DNA of 64,000 nucleotides from Flavobacterium aciduliphilum (lineage in GTDB: Bacteria; Bacteroidota; Bacteroidia; Flavobacteriales; Flavobacteriaceae). Position 1 is the stretch's first letter. The number at the start of each line of letters is the position of its first letter. The position numbers were made by a program, and so were the translations under genes. This document shows positions 1-7,925 of this stretch, piece by piece. The notes beneath the pieces are model-generated. The model had not been told where the DNA came from, ran no database searches, and worked only from the letters and a program-made list of their open reading frames with translations. Where the stretch lies: assembly GCF_003268855.1 (NCBI RefSeq), contig NZ_QLSZ01000002.1, positions 1 through 64,000 on the forward strand, given 5' to 3'.

Positions 1-1802
1 GTGGCAGGCAATGGAGACGCGGTTATCGCAGCCGATTGTCCTTGACATACGGTTGGGTTATTAACCGTTACCGTTGGATTTGGATTAACCGTTACAATAA
101 TTTCCTGAAATGGTCTACAGGTATTGTCAGCGGGTGCGGGATTTGCAATAGCATATACATAATAGGTACCAGGATTATTAGGTAATGAACCTGAAGTACC
201 TAGGATTGGAGCATCATAGCTTGCAATTTCAGAAGAATTTGGAGTACTACTTCCTAATATTGTTCCACCAGAATACATAGTAGCACCTGTTTGAGGAGAG
301 TTAAAATAGACATAGTCTATTATATTAGTCCCAGTAAAAGTAGTGTTTACAGAAAAAGCAACAGGATTAGATGATAGACAAAGACTCTGGTTAGTAGATG
401 GTGATGTAATTGTTGGGCAGTTTGTTAATAGAACAAAGGATTTTACTTCAGTACAGCCAGTTCCAGTAAGATCTTGAATAGAAGCATAAATTACTTGTCC
501 GTTTGTTCCATGATAATTTGTAGGATTAAGTATGGGATTGTTAATATTTTGAGCATCGGTCAAATTTAAATGATAATTAATTTCATAATTATTAGGGTTT
601 TGACCATTTAAAATGATTGGAGTGTTTGTTTCTAAATTAAATATTCCATTTGCATTGGAAAGGTTTGTTGGATTTGCCGTTAAATCAGGATAAAACTCAC
701 AAACAAAACTGTTTGAGCTACTGAACTGACAGCTTGAAGAGGTAGTAACAACAACTGAATAGGTCCCAGGTTGTGATACAGTATATACATTACTTGGCCC
801 AGAAGACATTAATGTAGTGCCATTATACCATGAATACGTTGCACCAGGAATTGGATTTTGACCAAAGACAATATCACGCGTTTGATTATTACAAATGGCA
901 GTATTATTTGCTACAGTATAACTTGTGTTGTGATAACCAGAGCCAGAAGTTATTAAATTCCCGATGTTAAAACTACCACCGCCTAAGAAAACCGCAGAAT
1001 CATATGCAGTGTCGTTTCTATCGGCAATAACTAATTTTATATGGTAAGTATTTCCTGCTATTACATTAGACGATGCTGTCATTTTTTTTGTAACACCATT
1101 AAAATTGGTAGCAGATGCACTGGCAGCAGCAGATGGGGGCGCTGTATATGACCCGAAATAGGCTGCATTTAAGGAATTACATGAGCTGTTATAGGCATTG
1201 TCTCTGATAGTTGTAACAGAAATCGGAGTTGTCGTAGAGGGAACTAAAGCTAAATTTACTGCTGCTGTCCCAGCGGTAACATTTGTAAGAAAAAAAGCAA
1301 AAGCATCTGAATAATCACATTGAAATGTTCCATATTCTTCCGAGGCAAATAAGAAATCAAAACTCATTGTAGAAGAAAGGGGGACAAAATCAAATTCTAA
1401 TTTTGTGGCATTTTTATATCCAGTTAAGAGAGGATCTATGCCTAAACCACTTATGTAGTTAAATAGTTGAGTATCACCAGTCCAAGTAGTGCTCCCATTG
1501 CTCTGTGTGGTAGTATTGGGACCTGGTGCTGCAGTTACATTACCAGTGCTTAAAATCACACCCTTTAATAAAGGGAAGTTAGGGTTTGTGTTAGTGAAAT
1601 ACCCAATTCCATTTGTCGAGCTAAAATTTGTTCCAGTACTCCAAGTAATGTTAGATATTGTGCCTGGACATACTGTCGAATCAAACAAAACATTTTGTAC
1701 TAATTGTGGTACAGTATAAGTAGTTGTATTGACTGTAATAGCTTGCCCAAAAATAGTATTTGGAATCACAACCAATAAAAAAATGAATAATAATTTTTTC
1801 AT
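1..1802 (-). CDS. Choice-of-anchor L domain surface protein, 5' part (C-terminus off window)
   Basis: An open frame of 600 codons runs from an ATG at 1802 to the window edge. It begins with a signal peptide (MKKLLFIFLLVVIPNTIFGQ). Residues of about 20-270 match the choice-of-anchor L pattern, including an FDFLFASEEYGTF segment, an FFLTN segment and a VFLGGGSF end; in that family this segment is usually the N-terminal module of very large Bacteroidota surface proteins. Ser/Thr/Asn-rich Ig/PKD-like modules with paired cysteines follow. The missing C-terminus would be expected to hold a T9SS sorting domain or a gliding-motility-type C-terminal domain, but that is inference. The protein is probably exported and surface bound, with an adhesin-like role. 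The gene is divergent from the nfu-like gene at 1937. Confidence 0.8.
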   Translation of the reverse strand, partial: MKKLLFIFLLVVIPNTIFGQAITVNTTTYTVPQLVQNVLFDSTVCPGTISNITWSTGTNFSSTNGIGYFTNTNPNFPLLKGVILSTGNVTAAPGPNTTTQSNGSTTWTGDTQLFNYISGLGIDPLLTGYKNATKLEFDFVPLSSTMSFDFLFASEEYGTFQCDYSDAFAFFLTNVTAGTAAVNLALVPSTTTPISVTTIRDNAYNSSCNSLNAAYFGSYTAPPSAAASASATNFNGVTKKMTASSNVIAGNTYHIKLVIADRNDTAYDSAVFLGGGSFNIGNLITSGSGYHNTSYTVANNTAICNNQTRDIVFGQNPIPGATYSWYNGTTLMSSGPSNVYTVSQPGTYSVVVTTSSSCQFSSSNSFVCEFYPDLTANPTNLSNANGIFNLETNTPIILNGQNPNNYEINYHLNLTDAQNINNPILNPTNYHGTNGQVIYASIQDLTGTGCTEVKSFVLLTNCPTITSPSTNQSLCLSSNPVAFSVNTTFTGTNIIDYVYFNSPQTGATMYSGGTILGSSTPNSSEIASYDAPILGTSGSLPNNPGTYYVYAIANPAPADNTCRPFQEIIVTVNPNPTVTVNNPTVCQGQSAAITASPLPA

Positions 1803-1907
1803 AAATAAAAACGAATAGCAATAAATGGTTTATTGTTAAATATGAATAGTAACTGTTAATTAATTTTCAAAAGTTCAAATGTAAGTATTTCTTTAAAATA
1901 ACTTTGT

Positions 1908-1915
1908 TAAATTTG
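1908..1915 (+). promoter_or_regulatory. Candidate -7 promoter box (TAAATTTG)
   Basis: TAAATTTG fits the Bacteroidota -7 consensus TAnnTTTG and lies 21 bp before the ATG of the Nfu-like gene. No good TTTG -33 box is seen at the usual spacing, so the call rests on the -7 box alone. Confidence 0.35.
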
Positions 1916-1936
1916 TAAAAAAATAAGATAATAATA

Positions 1937-2833
1937 ATGAAAGTTACTATAAAGAAAACACAAAATCCAACCATTTTAAAGTTTGAATTTCCTGATTTTA
2001 TTACTCAAAATGAAAGTTTCGAATTCAAAAACATTGACGAAGCTCAAAATTCTCCCTTAGCTCAAAAATTATTTTATTTACCTTTTGTAAAGACAGTGTA
2101 TATCTCTGGAAATTTTATAGCCATCGAACGTTTTAGTATTGTAGATTGGGAAGATGTGAAAGAGGCTGTTGCTGATCAAATCGTGGAATTTATTTCAAAT
2201 GGGGGTAAAATATTTTCAGAATCAATTAGCAATTTAACAAATAAAGTTGTAACAATTTATGGAGAAACTACTCCAAATCCAGCAACATTAAAATTTGTGA
2301 CCAATAAAAAATTAGTTACTGTTGCTGCAGAGTATAAATCAATTGAGGAAACTACGACGTCACCATTGGCAAATGAGCTATTCCAATTTCCTTTTGTAAA
2401 AGAAGTCTTCATTGATGAAAATTACATTTCAATTACAAAAAATGAGCTTGGAACATGGGATGAGTTTGGTACAGAAATGAGAGTTTTTATTAAACAATAC
2501 ATTGATAATGGAGGAGTTGTTCTAGATGAATCCTTATATTCAAATCATATCAAACAAGAGAAGCAACAAATAAAAAATTTTGAAAATTTAGATACTACTT
2601 CTCAGCAGATTATCAATATTTTAGAAGAATATGTGAAACCAGCTGTTGCTGCAGATGGCGGAAATATTCTATTCGATTCTTATGATTCCAATGAAAAAAG
2701 AATAAAAGTAATTCTTCAGGGATCTTGTAACGGGTGTCCTTCTTCAACGTTTACTTTAAAAAATGGTATCGAAAATATGTTAAAAAACATGTTGAATGAT
2801 GATGCGATAATAGTAGAAGCGTTAAATTCATAA
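1937..2833 (+). CDS. Nfu/NifU-family Fe-S cluster carrier with duplicated Nfu N-terminal domain
   Basis: This 298-aa cytoplasmic protein is likely to carry or deliver Fe-S clusters to apo-proteins. Two successive Nfu N-terminal domains are visible: each starts with a T-x-NP-(T/A)-(I/L)-LKF motif (near residues 8 and 112) and each has an SPLA-(Q/N)-(K/E)-LF followed by an FPFVK/LPFVKTV strand. The C-terminal NifU domain carries the cluster-binding pair C264-x-x-C267 in GSCNGCPSS, preceded by the usual VxPAVAADGGNI segment. Most bacterial Nfu proteins have one N-terminal domain or none; a tandem pair is common in Flavobacteriia annotation. The gene is followed 10 bp later by a DUF885 lipoprotein on the same strand, so the two are probably cotranscribed. 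Confidence 0.9.
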   Translation: MKVTIKKTQNPTILKFEFPDFITQNESFEFKNIDEAQNSPLAQKLFYLPFVKTVYISGNFIAIERFSIVDWEDVKEAVADQIVEFISNGGKIFSESISNLTNKVVTIYGETTPNPATLKFVTNKKLVTVAAEYKSIEETTTSPLANELFQFPFVKEVFIDENYISITKNELGTWDEFGTEMRVFIKQYIDNGGVVLDESLYSNHIKQEKQQIKNFENLDTTSQQIINILEEYVKPAVAADGGNILFDSYDSNEKRIKVILQGSCNGCPSSTFTLKNGIENMLKNMLNDDAIIVEALNS

Positions 2834-2843
2834 ATAAAACCTG

Positions 2844-4622
2844 ATGAAAAAAATAAGTGCTAAAATCATACAAGCTTTAGTTGTAATACTTTTTTTTGGA
2901 GCCTTAAATGGCTGTAAAAATCAAGATGATTCTCAAAAATTTGATTTACTCACAAAGAAATATTTTTATGATAAAAATAGTTTAAATCCGTTAGATGCTA
3001 CTTTGAATGGACAAAATGAATTTAATGATCAACTCGTCTTTGAAATGACAGATTTCTATAGGAAAAAGCAATCTAATTTCTTCAGAACCTATAAAGCCGA
3101 ACTTTCTAAGATTGATTCTTCAAAATTAAATGAAGAGCAATTAAATAGTTTTGAAATTATGAAATGGGAAATTAAACAAGGTGAGAAAATCTTGAAAATC
3201 CCTACGAATGTAATGCCTATTCAGCAATTCTGGGGGACGCATTTAACCATGGCGCAATTTGCAAGTGGTTCGGCGGCTCAACCTTTCAAAACGGAAAAAG
3301 ATTATAAGAATTTTTTGAAAAGAATGGACTTGTATGCCGTTTGGATTGATTCAGCAATTGTATACATGAAAAAGGGAATCGAAAAGAAGCTGGTGCTTCC
3401 CAAAGCGTTAACTATAAAAGTAATTCCACAATTTGAAGAAATTTTAACGAAAAATCTTGAGGATAATCTTTTTTATTCAACGATTAAGACGATGCCTTCT
3501 ACTATTTCTAGGTCTAAAAAAGAAGAAATTACAAAGGCATATGCTAATATGATTCAGAATAAATTGATGCCTCAATATGTAAAAATGATATATTTTCTGA
3601 AAAATGAGTATTTGCCAGCTTCAAGAAGTACGAGCGGAATTGGTAGTCTGCCATTTGGAAAAGAAATGTATAAAGCTTACAGTGAGCAATGGACAACTAC
3701 AACAAAAACACCTGAAGAAATACATGAAATAGGCTTAAAAGAGGTAGCTCGTTTAAATGCTGAAATGGAAAAAGTAAAAAATCAAGTGGGTTTCAAAGGC
3801 ACATTAAAGGAGTTTTTAAATGATGTTAGATCTAAAAAAGAACTCATGCCTTTTTCAAAACCAGAAGAAGTTATTGCGCATTTTCAGAATATTTATAACA
3901 CCATTAAACCCAATGTTGACAAACTATTTTCTTTACAACCAAAAACTAAATTCGAAATAAGAAGAACAGAAGCATTTCGCGAAAAAACTGCAAGTGCAGA
4001 ATATGTTCAAGGTGCAGTGGATGGTTCGAGACCTGGAATTTTTTATGTTCCTATTCCTAATTCGAAAGAATATAATGTTTTAGAGGATGAAGATTTGTTT
4101 TTGCATGAAGCTATTCCAGGGCATCATTTTCAGATGTCTTTGCAACAAGAAAACACCAGTCTTCCCGATTTTAGAAGATACAATTGGTTTGGAGCTTATG
4201 GCGAAGGGTGGGCATTGTATACCGAAAGTTTAGGAAAAGAACTTGGATTATACAAAGACCCATATCAATATCTTGGCATGCTTAATGATGAAATGCACCG
4301 AGCCATTCGATTGGTTGTAGATACTGGAATCCATTCTAAAGGGTGGAGTAGAGAAAAAGCTATTCAATATTCATTAGAAAATGAGGCTGAAAGTGAGGCG
4401 AGTATCACCTCTGAAGTTGAACGCTACATGGCTATTCCGGGTCAAGCATTGTCCTATAAAATTGGACAACTAAAACTCATAGAACTTAGAGATAAAGCTT
4501 CGAAAACTCTAGGAGCTAAATTTGATATTAAGAAATTTCATGCCAAAGTGCTAGAATCTGGTGTGATGCCACTTGCCTTATTAGAAATTAAAATTAATAA
4601 GTGGATTCAATCTGAAAAATAA
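2844..4622 (+). CDS. DUF885 family lipoprotein, probable metallopeptidase
   Basis: This 592-aa protein has an N-terminal signal with a lipobox (ALNGC), so the mature form should start with a lipidated cysteine near residue 24. The DUF885 fold is recognised from the motif H421-E-A-I-P-G-H-H428, from the downstream GAYGEGWALYTESLG segment, and from the overall length of about 590 residues. In the family the HExxxGHH-like motif and a distal Glu probably bind a metal, so peptide hydrolysis outside the cytoplasm is the likely role; no substrate is known. The start is the ATG ten bases after the stop of the Nfu-like gene. The C-terminal 'SGVMPLALLEIKINKWI' is typical of complete members, so the protein appears intact. 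Confidence 0.85.
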   Translation: MKKISAKIIQALVVILFFGALNGCKNQDDSQKFDLLTKKYFYDKNSLNPLDATLNGQNEFNDQLVFEMTDFYRKKQSNFFRTYKAELSKIDSSKLNEEQLNSFEIMKWEIKQGEKILKIPTNVMPIQQFWGTHLTMAQFASGSAAQPFKTEKDYKNFLKRMDLYAVWIDSAIVYMKKGIEKKLVLPKALTIKVIPQFEEILTKNLEDNLFYSTIKTMPSTISRSKKEEITKAYANMIQNKLMPQYVKMIYFLKNEYLPASRSTSGIGSLPFGKEMYKAYSEQWTTTTKTPEEIHEIGLKEVARLNAEMEKVKNQVGFKGTLKEFLNDVRSKKELMPFSKPEEVIAHFQNIYNTIKPNVDKLFSLQPKTKFEIRRTEAFREKTASAEYVQGAVDGSRPGIFYVPIPNSKEYNVLEDEDLFLHEAIPGHHFQMSLQQENTSLPDFRRYNWFGAYGEGWALYTESLGKELGLYKDPYQYLGMLNDEMHRAIRLVVDTGIHSKGWSREKAIQYSLENEAESEASITSEVERYMAIPGQALSYKIGQLKLIELRDKASKTLGAKFDIKKFHAKVLESGVMPLALLEIKINKWIQSEK

Positions 4623-5127
4623 AATTTTTTTAAAAGGTTGAATTCTTTAATTCAATTTTTAGATTACTTCGAAAGAATAAATGTTTTAGTTAAAGATAAT
4701 AAATAAGTTGATGATATTTAGTTAAAAGCTATTTTTTAATCAAAAAGGATTCCCGAAGGCTCTGCCTCGTGTGTAAAAGAGGAAAGTTTGAAAACCTAAG
4801 GTTTTCATAAAACTAAAAATTTACTTTCTTCCGATTGATACCTTGTGGGCTCTGCCCCGAGGTAGTTCATTTTATATATTGAGAGTAAGGATATATTTTG
4901 TAAAAATATTTTGGTTTCTTTTCCAGAAATATCAATAGGTTTAAATTTTTTAGCATAAATTTATTGCTTAGGAGTATTAATGTTTTACTGTTACTTCTTT
5001 ATGTTAATGTGTCAAAATTAATTATATGTATCGGCTCTAAAAAATGTATATAATAAAGGGTTAATGTGTTAATATTTAGAGAAATGTTTTAGATTGTTTT
5101 GATTTTTTTGTAAAAATTTTAATTTTT
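4623..5127. other. AT-rich intergenic region with REP-like palindromes
   Basis: No plausible gene is seen here. At 4747-4867 there are two similar GC-richer blocks with the core GGCTCTGCC (about 4759 and 4848). A perfect 7-bp hairpin, GAAAACC-TAA-GGTTTTC (4790-4806), lies between them. The second block can fold as TACCT...GGGC-TCT-GCCC...AGGTA. This looks like an intergenic palindromic repeat pair rather than a terminator, since no T-run follows. The remainder is plain AT-rich sequence. Confidence 0.5.
4747..4867. repeat. REP-like intergenic palindrome cluster
   Basis: Two related units with GGCTCTGCC and GGGCTCTGCCCC cores flank a perfect GAAAACC/GGTTTTC hairpin. The composition is clearly more GC-rich than the flanks. 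A RAYT transposase at 50.6 kb would be a possible source, but the units there are different in sequence. Confidence 0.45.
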
Positions 5128-5159
5128 TTTGAAAGTAATAAGAATATTGATTATATTAG
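5128..5159 (+). promoter_or_regulatory. Candidate promoter of the tail-cassette lipoprotein
   Basis: TTTG (5128-5131), a 20-bp spacer and TATATTAG (5152-5159) resemble the Bacteroidota pair TTTG / TAnnTTTG, with one mismatch in the -7 box. A start near 5166 would give a leader of about 230 nt that contains the nested hairpin at 5226-5335. Confidence 0.35.
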
Positions 5160-5225
5160 CCTAATTATTGCAATGATTACGTTCATACGTTGTTAAAAAT
5201 ACAAAAGCATTAAGTCTTTTATTCT

Positions 5226-5335
5226 TGTTAAGGAAAACTGGTAATTTTCATAAATAGAACAGGAATAGGCTAATGCCCACGCACGGCGTGGGCTTGGTTT
5301 ATTTGTTCTATGGGTATACCAGTGCCTCCTTAACA
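5226..5335 (+). ncRNA. Nested hairpin, possible structured leader RNA
   Basis: Four nested stems are seen directly. The outer stem is TGTTAAGGA (5226-5234) with TCCTTAACA (5327-5335). Next is CTGGTA (5238-5243) with TACCAG (5317-5322), then ATAGAACA with TGTTCTAT, and finally GCCCACGC (5275-5282) with GCGTGGGC (5286-5293) around an ACG loop. The element sits between the probable promoter and the start of the lipoprotein gene. It could be a cis-acting RNA, a conserved leader specific to this lipoprotein family, or a DNA palindrome. I do not recognise it as a named RNA family. Confidence 0.55.
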
Positions 5336-5398
5336 GTAAATTGAGTACCACGCTTTTTTATTTTTCAATGTTTTATTAATTTTTAAACATTTGAAAAC

Positions 5399-6973
5399 AT
5401 GAAGACATTATTATTGAAATTAACTAAAGTTTCTCTGTTATTATTTTTTCTAATTCTCACTAGTTGTGAAAAAGATTTGTATGATGACACTCTAAAAAAG
5501 GAAAGTAAGATTAAAGTTGAGAATTTTTCATTAAAGAATTTAAAGGAAAATAACATTAACAATCAACGGTTGTTCGAAGCAGTAAAAAAAGTAAAAAAAG
5601 CTTCAAAGAAAAATATAGCTGGAAAAATCGTTTATGATAGTGAAAAAGGTATTTATTTTGATGATGAAAAAGGTGTTAAGGTATCAAAAGAAGATTATGA
5701 ATCTTACACTTTTAAAATATTAAACTCTGAAAGTGAAAAAATTGAAAATTTACTTTTTACCAAAAACTATCTACAGCAGTATGATATATATAAAGTTAAA
5801 TACGATTTTACGGAGGAAGAGTTAAAAACATTAAGTCCAGAAGAATTAAAACAAAGACAAATAGAATATTATAACATTACAAACGAGAAAATGGAAGTGC
5901 CTGAATTGTTGTGTGTTGAATTTCAAGAGCTTGTTGATAATGGGGAATTACATGGAGCAGATTCTCCCGCACAATATGAATGGGTTACAAATGCCTCATA
6001 TTGTTTTTGGACTGGAGGAATCGGTGGCGGCGGTTCAGATGCAGGAGCTAGCGGAGGAGTTTCAGGATCTGGTGGTTCTTCAGGAGGTGAAGGTGGTGGT
6101 GGAAATGGTTCGGGAGGAGGTATTAGTGCAGCATCAAACCCTACTGGAATACATATAATTACATTGCCAGTTCATGGCAATGGAATTGCCCAAATTCAAC
6201 AAAGTTTTCAAGAACTTATTAATTCAATAAAATTTACACTAACAGTTGCGCAAACTAATTTTTTGCAAATACCTGTTCAACATAATTTAGTAATTGCTTT
6301 AACAGCTTTGGCTCAAAGCAATAATAACGATGAAATTATTAATTGGCTTATAAATCAGGCGATGAGTCAAGGTAGTAATAATGTTATTCCAATTGTTAAT
6401 TATCTTAATAGCAATCCAGAATCTTATGATTCAATTAGTGAGTTTTTAACTCAAAATAATTATTCTCAGGAAAGTATTAATCTTGTAAATCAAATGATAA
6501 ATTTATCTATATCAAATGGTTCTACTTTTACATTAGATAGTTCAATTAATAGTAATAATGCTCAAGTTTTCAATAATGTTCAAGAGTTTCAGAATTCAAT
6601 AATTAAAACTGGTAATGGATTTGATATACAATCAGCAACTCTATTAAATGAAGTGTTATCATCAGTAAAGTTTCAAATTAACAATGTAGGAACCAACCTT
6701 CAGATTGATATTAAACAAAAACTGACACCAACATACAGAGTATCAAATTTAACTACTCAACTAGTTGGAATAGCATCTTTTCTCAACAGTACATTAACAA
6801 ATTATACTGTAAATAATAGTCCTATGGGAACAATTAAAATTGATGTTTATGATACTGTATCAATGAATATAACTGTTTATGGTTATGGTATAGTTGTAAA
6901 TCAGCCTTACCATATTACAGTTATAATCGACAGTTCCAATGGTCAAATTATTTCATCATTTATTAATCCTTAA
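5399..6973 (+). CDS. Glycine-linker lipoprotein with variable C-terminal tail (unknown function)
   Basis: This 524-aa protein has a lipoprotein signal (lipobox LTSC, Cys23) and should be anchored in the outer or inner membrane facing outwards. Residues of about 25-200 form a charged, helical N-terminal region. A glycine/serine linker of about 40 residues follows at roughly 203-243, and then a long Asn/Gln/Ser-rich C-terminal part without cysteines. The N-terminal half resembles a family of Flavobacterium lipoproteins whose C-terminal parts differ between copies; that is recollection, not a search. Residues 433-524 have a frameshifted homologue downstream at 7631-7925. A small membrane-peptide gene starts 3 bp after the stop. 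No enzyme motif was found. A polymorphic-toxin, adhesin or surface-antigen role is possible, none proven. Confidence 0.75.
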   Translation: MKTLLLKLTKVSLLLFFLILTSCEKDLYDDTLKKESKIKVENFSLKNLKENNINNQRLFEAVKKVKKASKKNIAGKIVYDSEKGIYFDDEKGVKVSKEDYESYTFKILNSESEKIENLLFTKNYLQQYDIYKVKYDFTEEELKTLSPEELKQRQIEYYNITNEKMEVPELLCVEFQELVDNGELHGADSPAQYEWVTNASYCFWTGGIGGGGSDAGASGGVSGSGGSSGGEGGGGNGSGGGISAASNPTGIHIITLPVHGNGIAQIQQSFQELINSIKFTLTVAQTNFLQIPVQHNLVIALTALAQSNNNDEIINWLINQAMSQGSNNVIPIVNYLNSNPESYDSISEFLTQNNYSQESINLVNQMINLSISNGSTFTLDSSINSNNAQVFNNVQEFQNSIIKTGNGFDIQSATLLNEVLSSVKFQINNVGTNLQIDIKQKLTPTYRVSNLTTQLVGIASFLNSTLTNYTVNNSPMGTIKIDVYDTVSMNITVYGYGIVVNQPYHITVIIDSSNGQIISSFINP

Positions 6974-6976
6974 AAA

Positions 6977-7129
6977 ATGAGACGTCAAATTTTTCAAGGT
7001 GAGCCAATTCATAATACATTTTATTATTTATCTGGCATTTTACAGATACTAGGTATTGTACTTATAATACTTGTTGTTTGTTACGCTACAAGCAAAATTT
7101 ATAAATTCTTTAATCAAATACGTAAATAA
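6977..7129 (+). CDS. Small single-span membrane protein (unit 1)
   Basis: A 50-aa reading frame starts 3 bp after the lipoprotein stop codon, so it is almost certainly cotranslated with it. It has a polar N-terminus of about 20 residues, one hydrophobic segment (ILGIVLIILVVCYA, about 24-37) and a basic tail (SKIYKFFNQIRK). The same layout, hydrophobic span then Y/F-K-K-rich end, occurs in the small frames at 7479 and 7914. It could be an immunity-type, anchoring or signalling peptide of the lipoprotein; no family is recognised. Confidence 0.55.
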   Translation: MRRQIFQGEPIHNTFYYLSGILQILGIVLIILVVCYATSKIYKFFNQIRK

Positions 7130-7295
7130 TTAAATAAAAAATCTTATAAAAAACCAGAAATTTATTACATAGAGCCAGTAATCATATTGATTATATCATC
7201 GGTTCAATTAGATAAATTTTAATATTGATTATATTTGTGTTTTATTAGCTTTTTATTTATACAATCAAACTAAAAAAATGTTAAATTTCTGCTAA
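7130..7295. other. Short spacer with repeated AT-rich 13-mer
   Basis: Nothing coding is evident. The 13-mer ATATTGATTATAT occurs at 7184-7196 and 7222-7234, and also at 5144-5156 upstream of the lipoprotein. The copy at 7222 runs into TATATTTG (7230-7237), a good -7 promoter box, so this spacer may carry a promoter for unit 2 or be a relic of the upstream region of a full gene. Confidence 0.35.
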
Positions 7296-7460
7296 ACAAC
7301 TTCATTGGATGGTCTTGGTACTTACTTCAAAAAGTGGAGTGAATCTCAATGTTTCGCAGATAATGGTTTACCTTTCCATTACCATGAGCAGTGGGTATAT
7401 ACATTAGTTTTTAACAATCAGACAGGTGAATGTATTAATATATATGGAGTAAAGAAATAA
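7296..7460 (+). pseudogene. Orphan C-terminal tail fragment (unit 2)
   Basis: A 54-codon open stretch without a start codon follows a TAA and ends in TAA at 7458-7460. It reads TTSLDGLGTYFKKWSESQ and ends YTLVFNNQTGECINIYGVKK. The ending shares a loose pattern with the lipoprotein tails of the other two units (Y-H-x-x-x-(5-6)-(I/V)-x-x-x-x-(T/N)-G-x-x-I/C), but the rest is different. I read it as the 3' remnant of a lipoprotein gene with a different tail; it is followed by its own small membrane-peptide gene. It could also be a silent cassette. Confidence 0.5.
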
Positions 7461-7478
7461 AATAAAATATCAAGATAT

Positions 7479-7592
7479 ATGGAAATTCAACAATTTAGTT
7501 CTGGGTTAATGATTTTACAAGTATTAATGTTTGTTTTAATACTTATAGTTATTTATTTTTTGGTAAAAATTTACAAAAAGCTTAAAAAATAG
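7479..7592 (+). CDS. Small single-span membrane protein (unit 2)
   Basis: This 37-aa frame starts 18 bp after the orphan tail stop. Nearly the whole peptide is one hydrophobic span (LMILQVLMFVLILIVIYFLV), with a short polar N-terminus (MEIQQFSSG) and a basic end (KIYKKLKK). The layout matches the peptides at 6977 and 7914, and an intrinsic terminator follows directly. Whether it is translated is unknown, since the upstream tail is a fragment. Confidence 0.5.
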   Translation: MEIQQFSSGLMILQVLMFVLILIVIYFLVKIYKKLKK

Positions 7593-7597
7593 TTGAT

Positions 7598-7628
7598 AAA
7601 TCTCCTTATACTTTTGGGGAGGTTTTTT
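7598..7628 (+). terminator. Intrinsic terminator after unit 2
   Basis: The stem AAATCTCC (7598-7605) pairs with GGAGGTTT (7618-7625, one G-T pair) and runs into a T tract. It closes unit 2, just ahead of the unit 3 fragment. Confidence 0.6.
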
Positions 7629-7630
7629 AA

Positions 7631-7925
7631 TGTGTAAAAATAAATGTTAAACAAACGATGACTCTAAGTTATCATGTTGATAATGTAAAAATGAGTTATT
7701 TGGATTAACTGTATTTGTAGATTGGAATCAATCAGATTATTCTGTAAATAATAATGAAAAAAGTGATATTGTTGTTATAGATATTTTGGTGTTAGTTCTG
7801 TAAAAATATTTATGCAAGGAATTGGTACAATTTATCATGAAAATCAGCATTTTCAGATTAAGATTGATAAAACAACAGGAGATATAATTTCAGCAATTGT
7901 AATCATTAAAAATATGGAAAAAATA
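7631..7925 (+). pseudogene. Frameshifted copy of the lipoprotein C-terminal tail (unit 3)
   Basis: Read in three successive frames, this stretch matches residues 433-524 of the lipoprotein at 5399. It begins KINVKQTMTLSYHVDNV (lipoprotein: QIDIKQKLTPTYRVSNL), shifts frame near 7690 to NELFGLTVFVDW...DYSVNN (QLVGIASFLN...NYTVNN), and shifts again near 7780 to VSSVKIFMQGIGTIYHENQ (TVSMNITVYGYGIVVNQ). It ends KIDKTTGDIISA (IIDSSNGQIISS). Two frameshifts and the absence of any 5' part make it a pseudogene. The last part is open in the same frame as the following membrane peptide, so the stop between the two has been lost. Confidence 0.7.

Noticed and set aside
1489-1719. 76-aa plus-strand frame
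   Set aside because: It is antisense to the choice-of-anchor L gene, which shows a signal peptide and recognised motifs.
5226-5335. Integron attC site
   Set aside because: The outer arm begins GTTAAGG, close to but not matching GTTRRRY, there is no integron integrase, and the stems lack the usual extrahelical-base layout.
5913-6158. 81-aa frame inside the lipoprotein gene
   Set aside because: It is a frame shift of the Gly-rich linker codons; repetitive GGA/GGT codons give open alternative frames.
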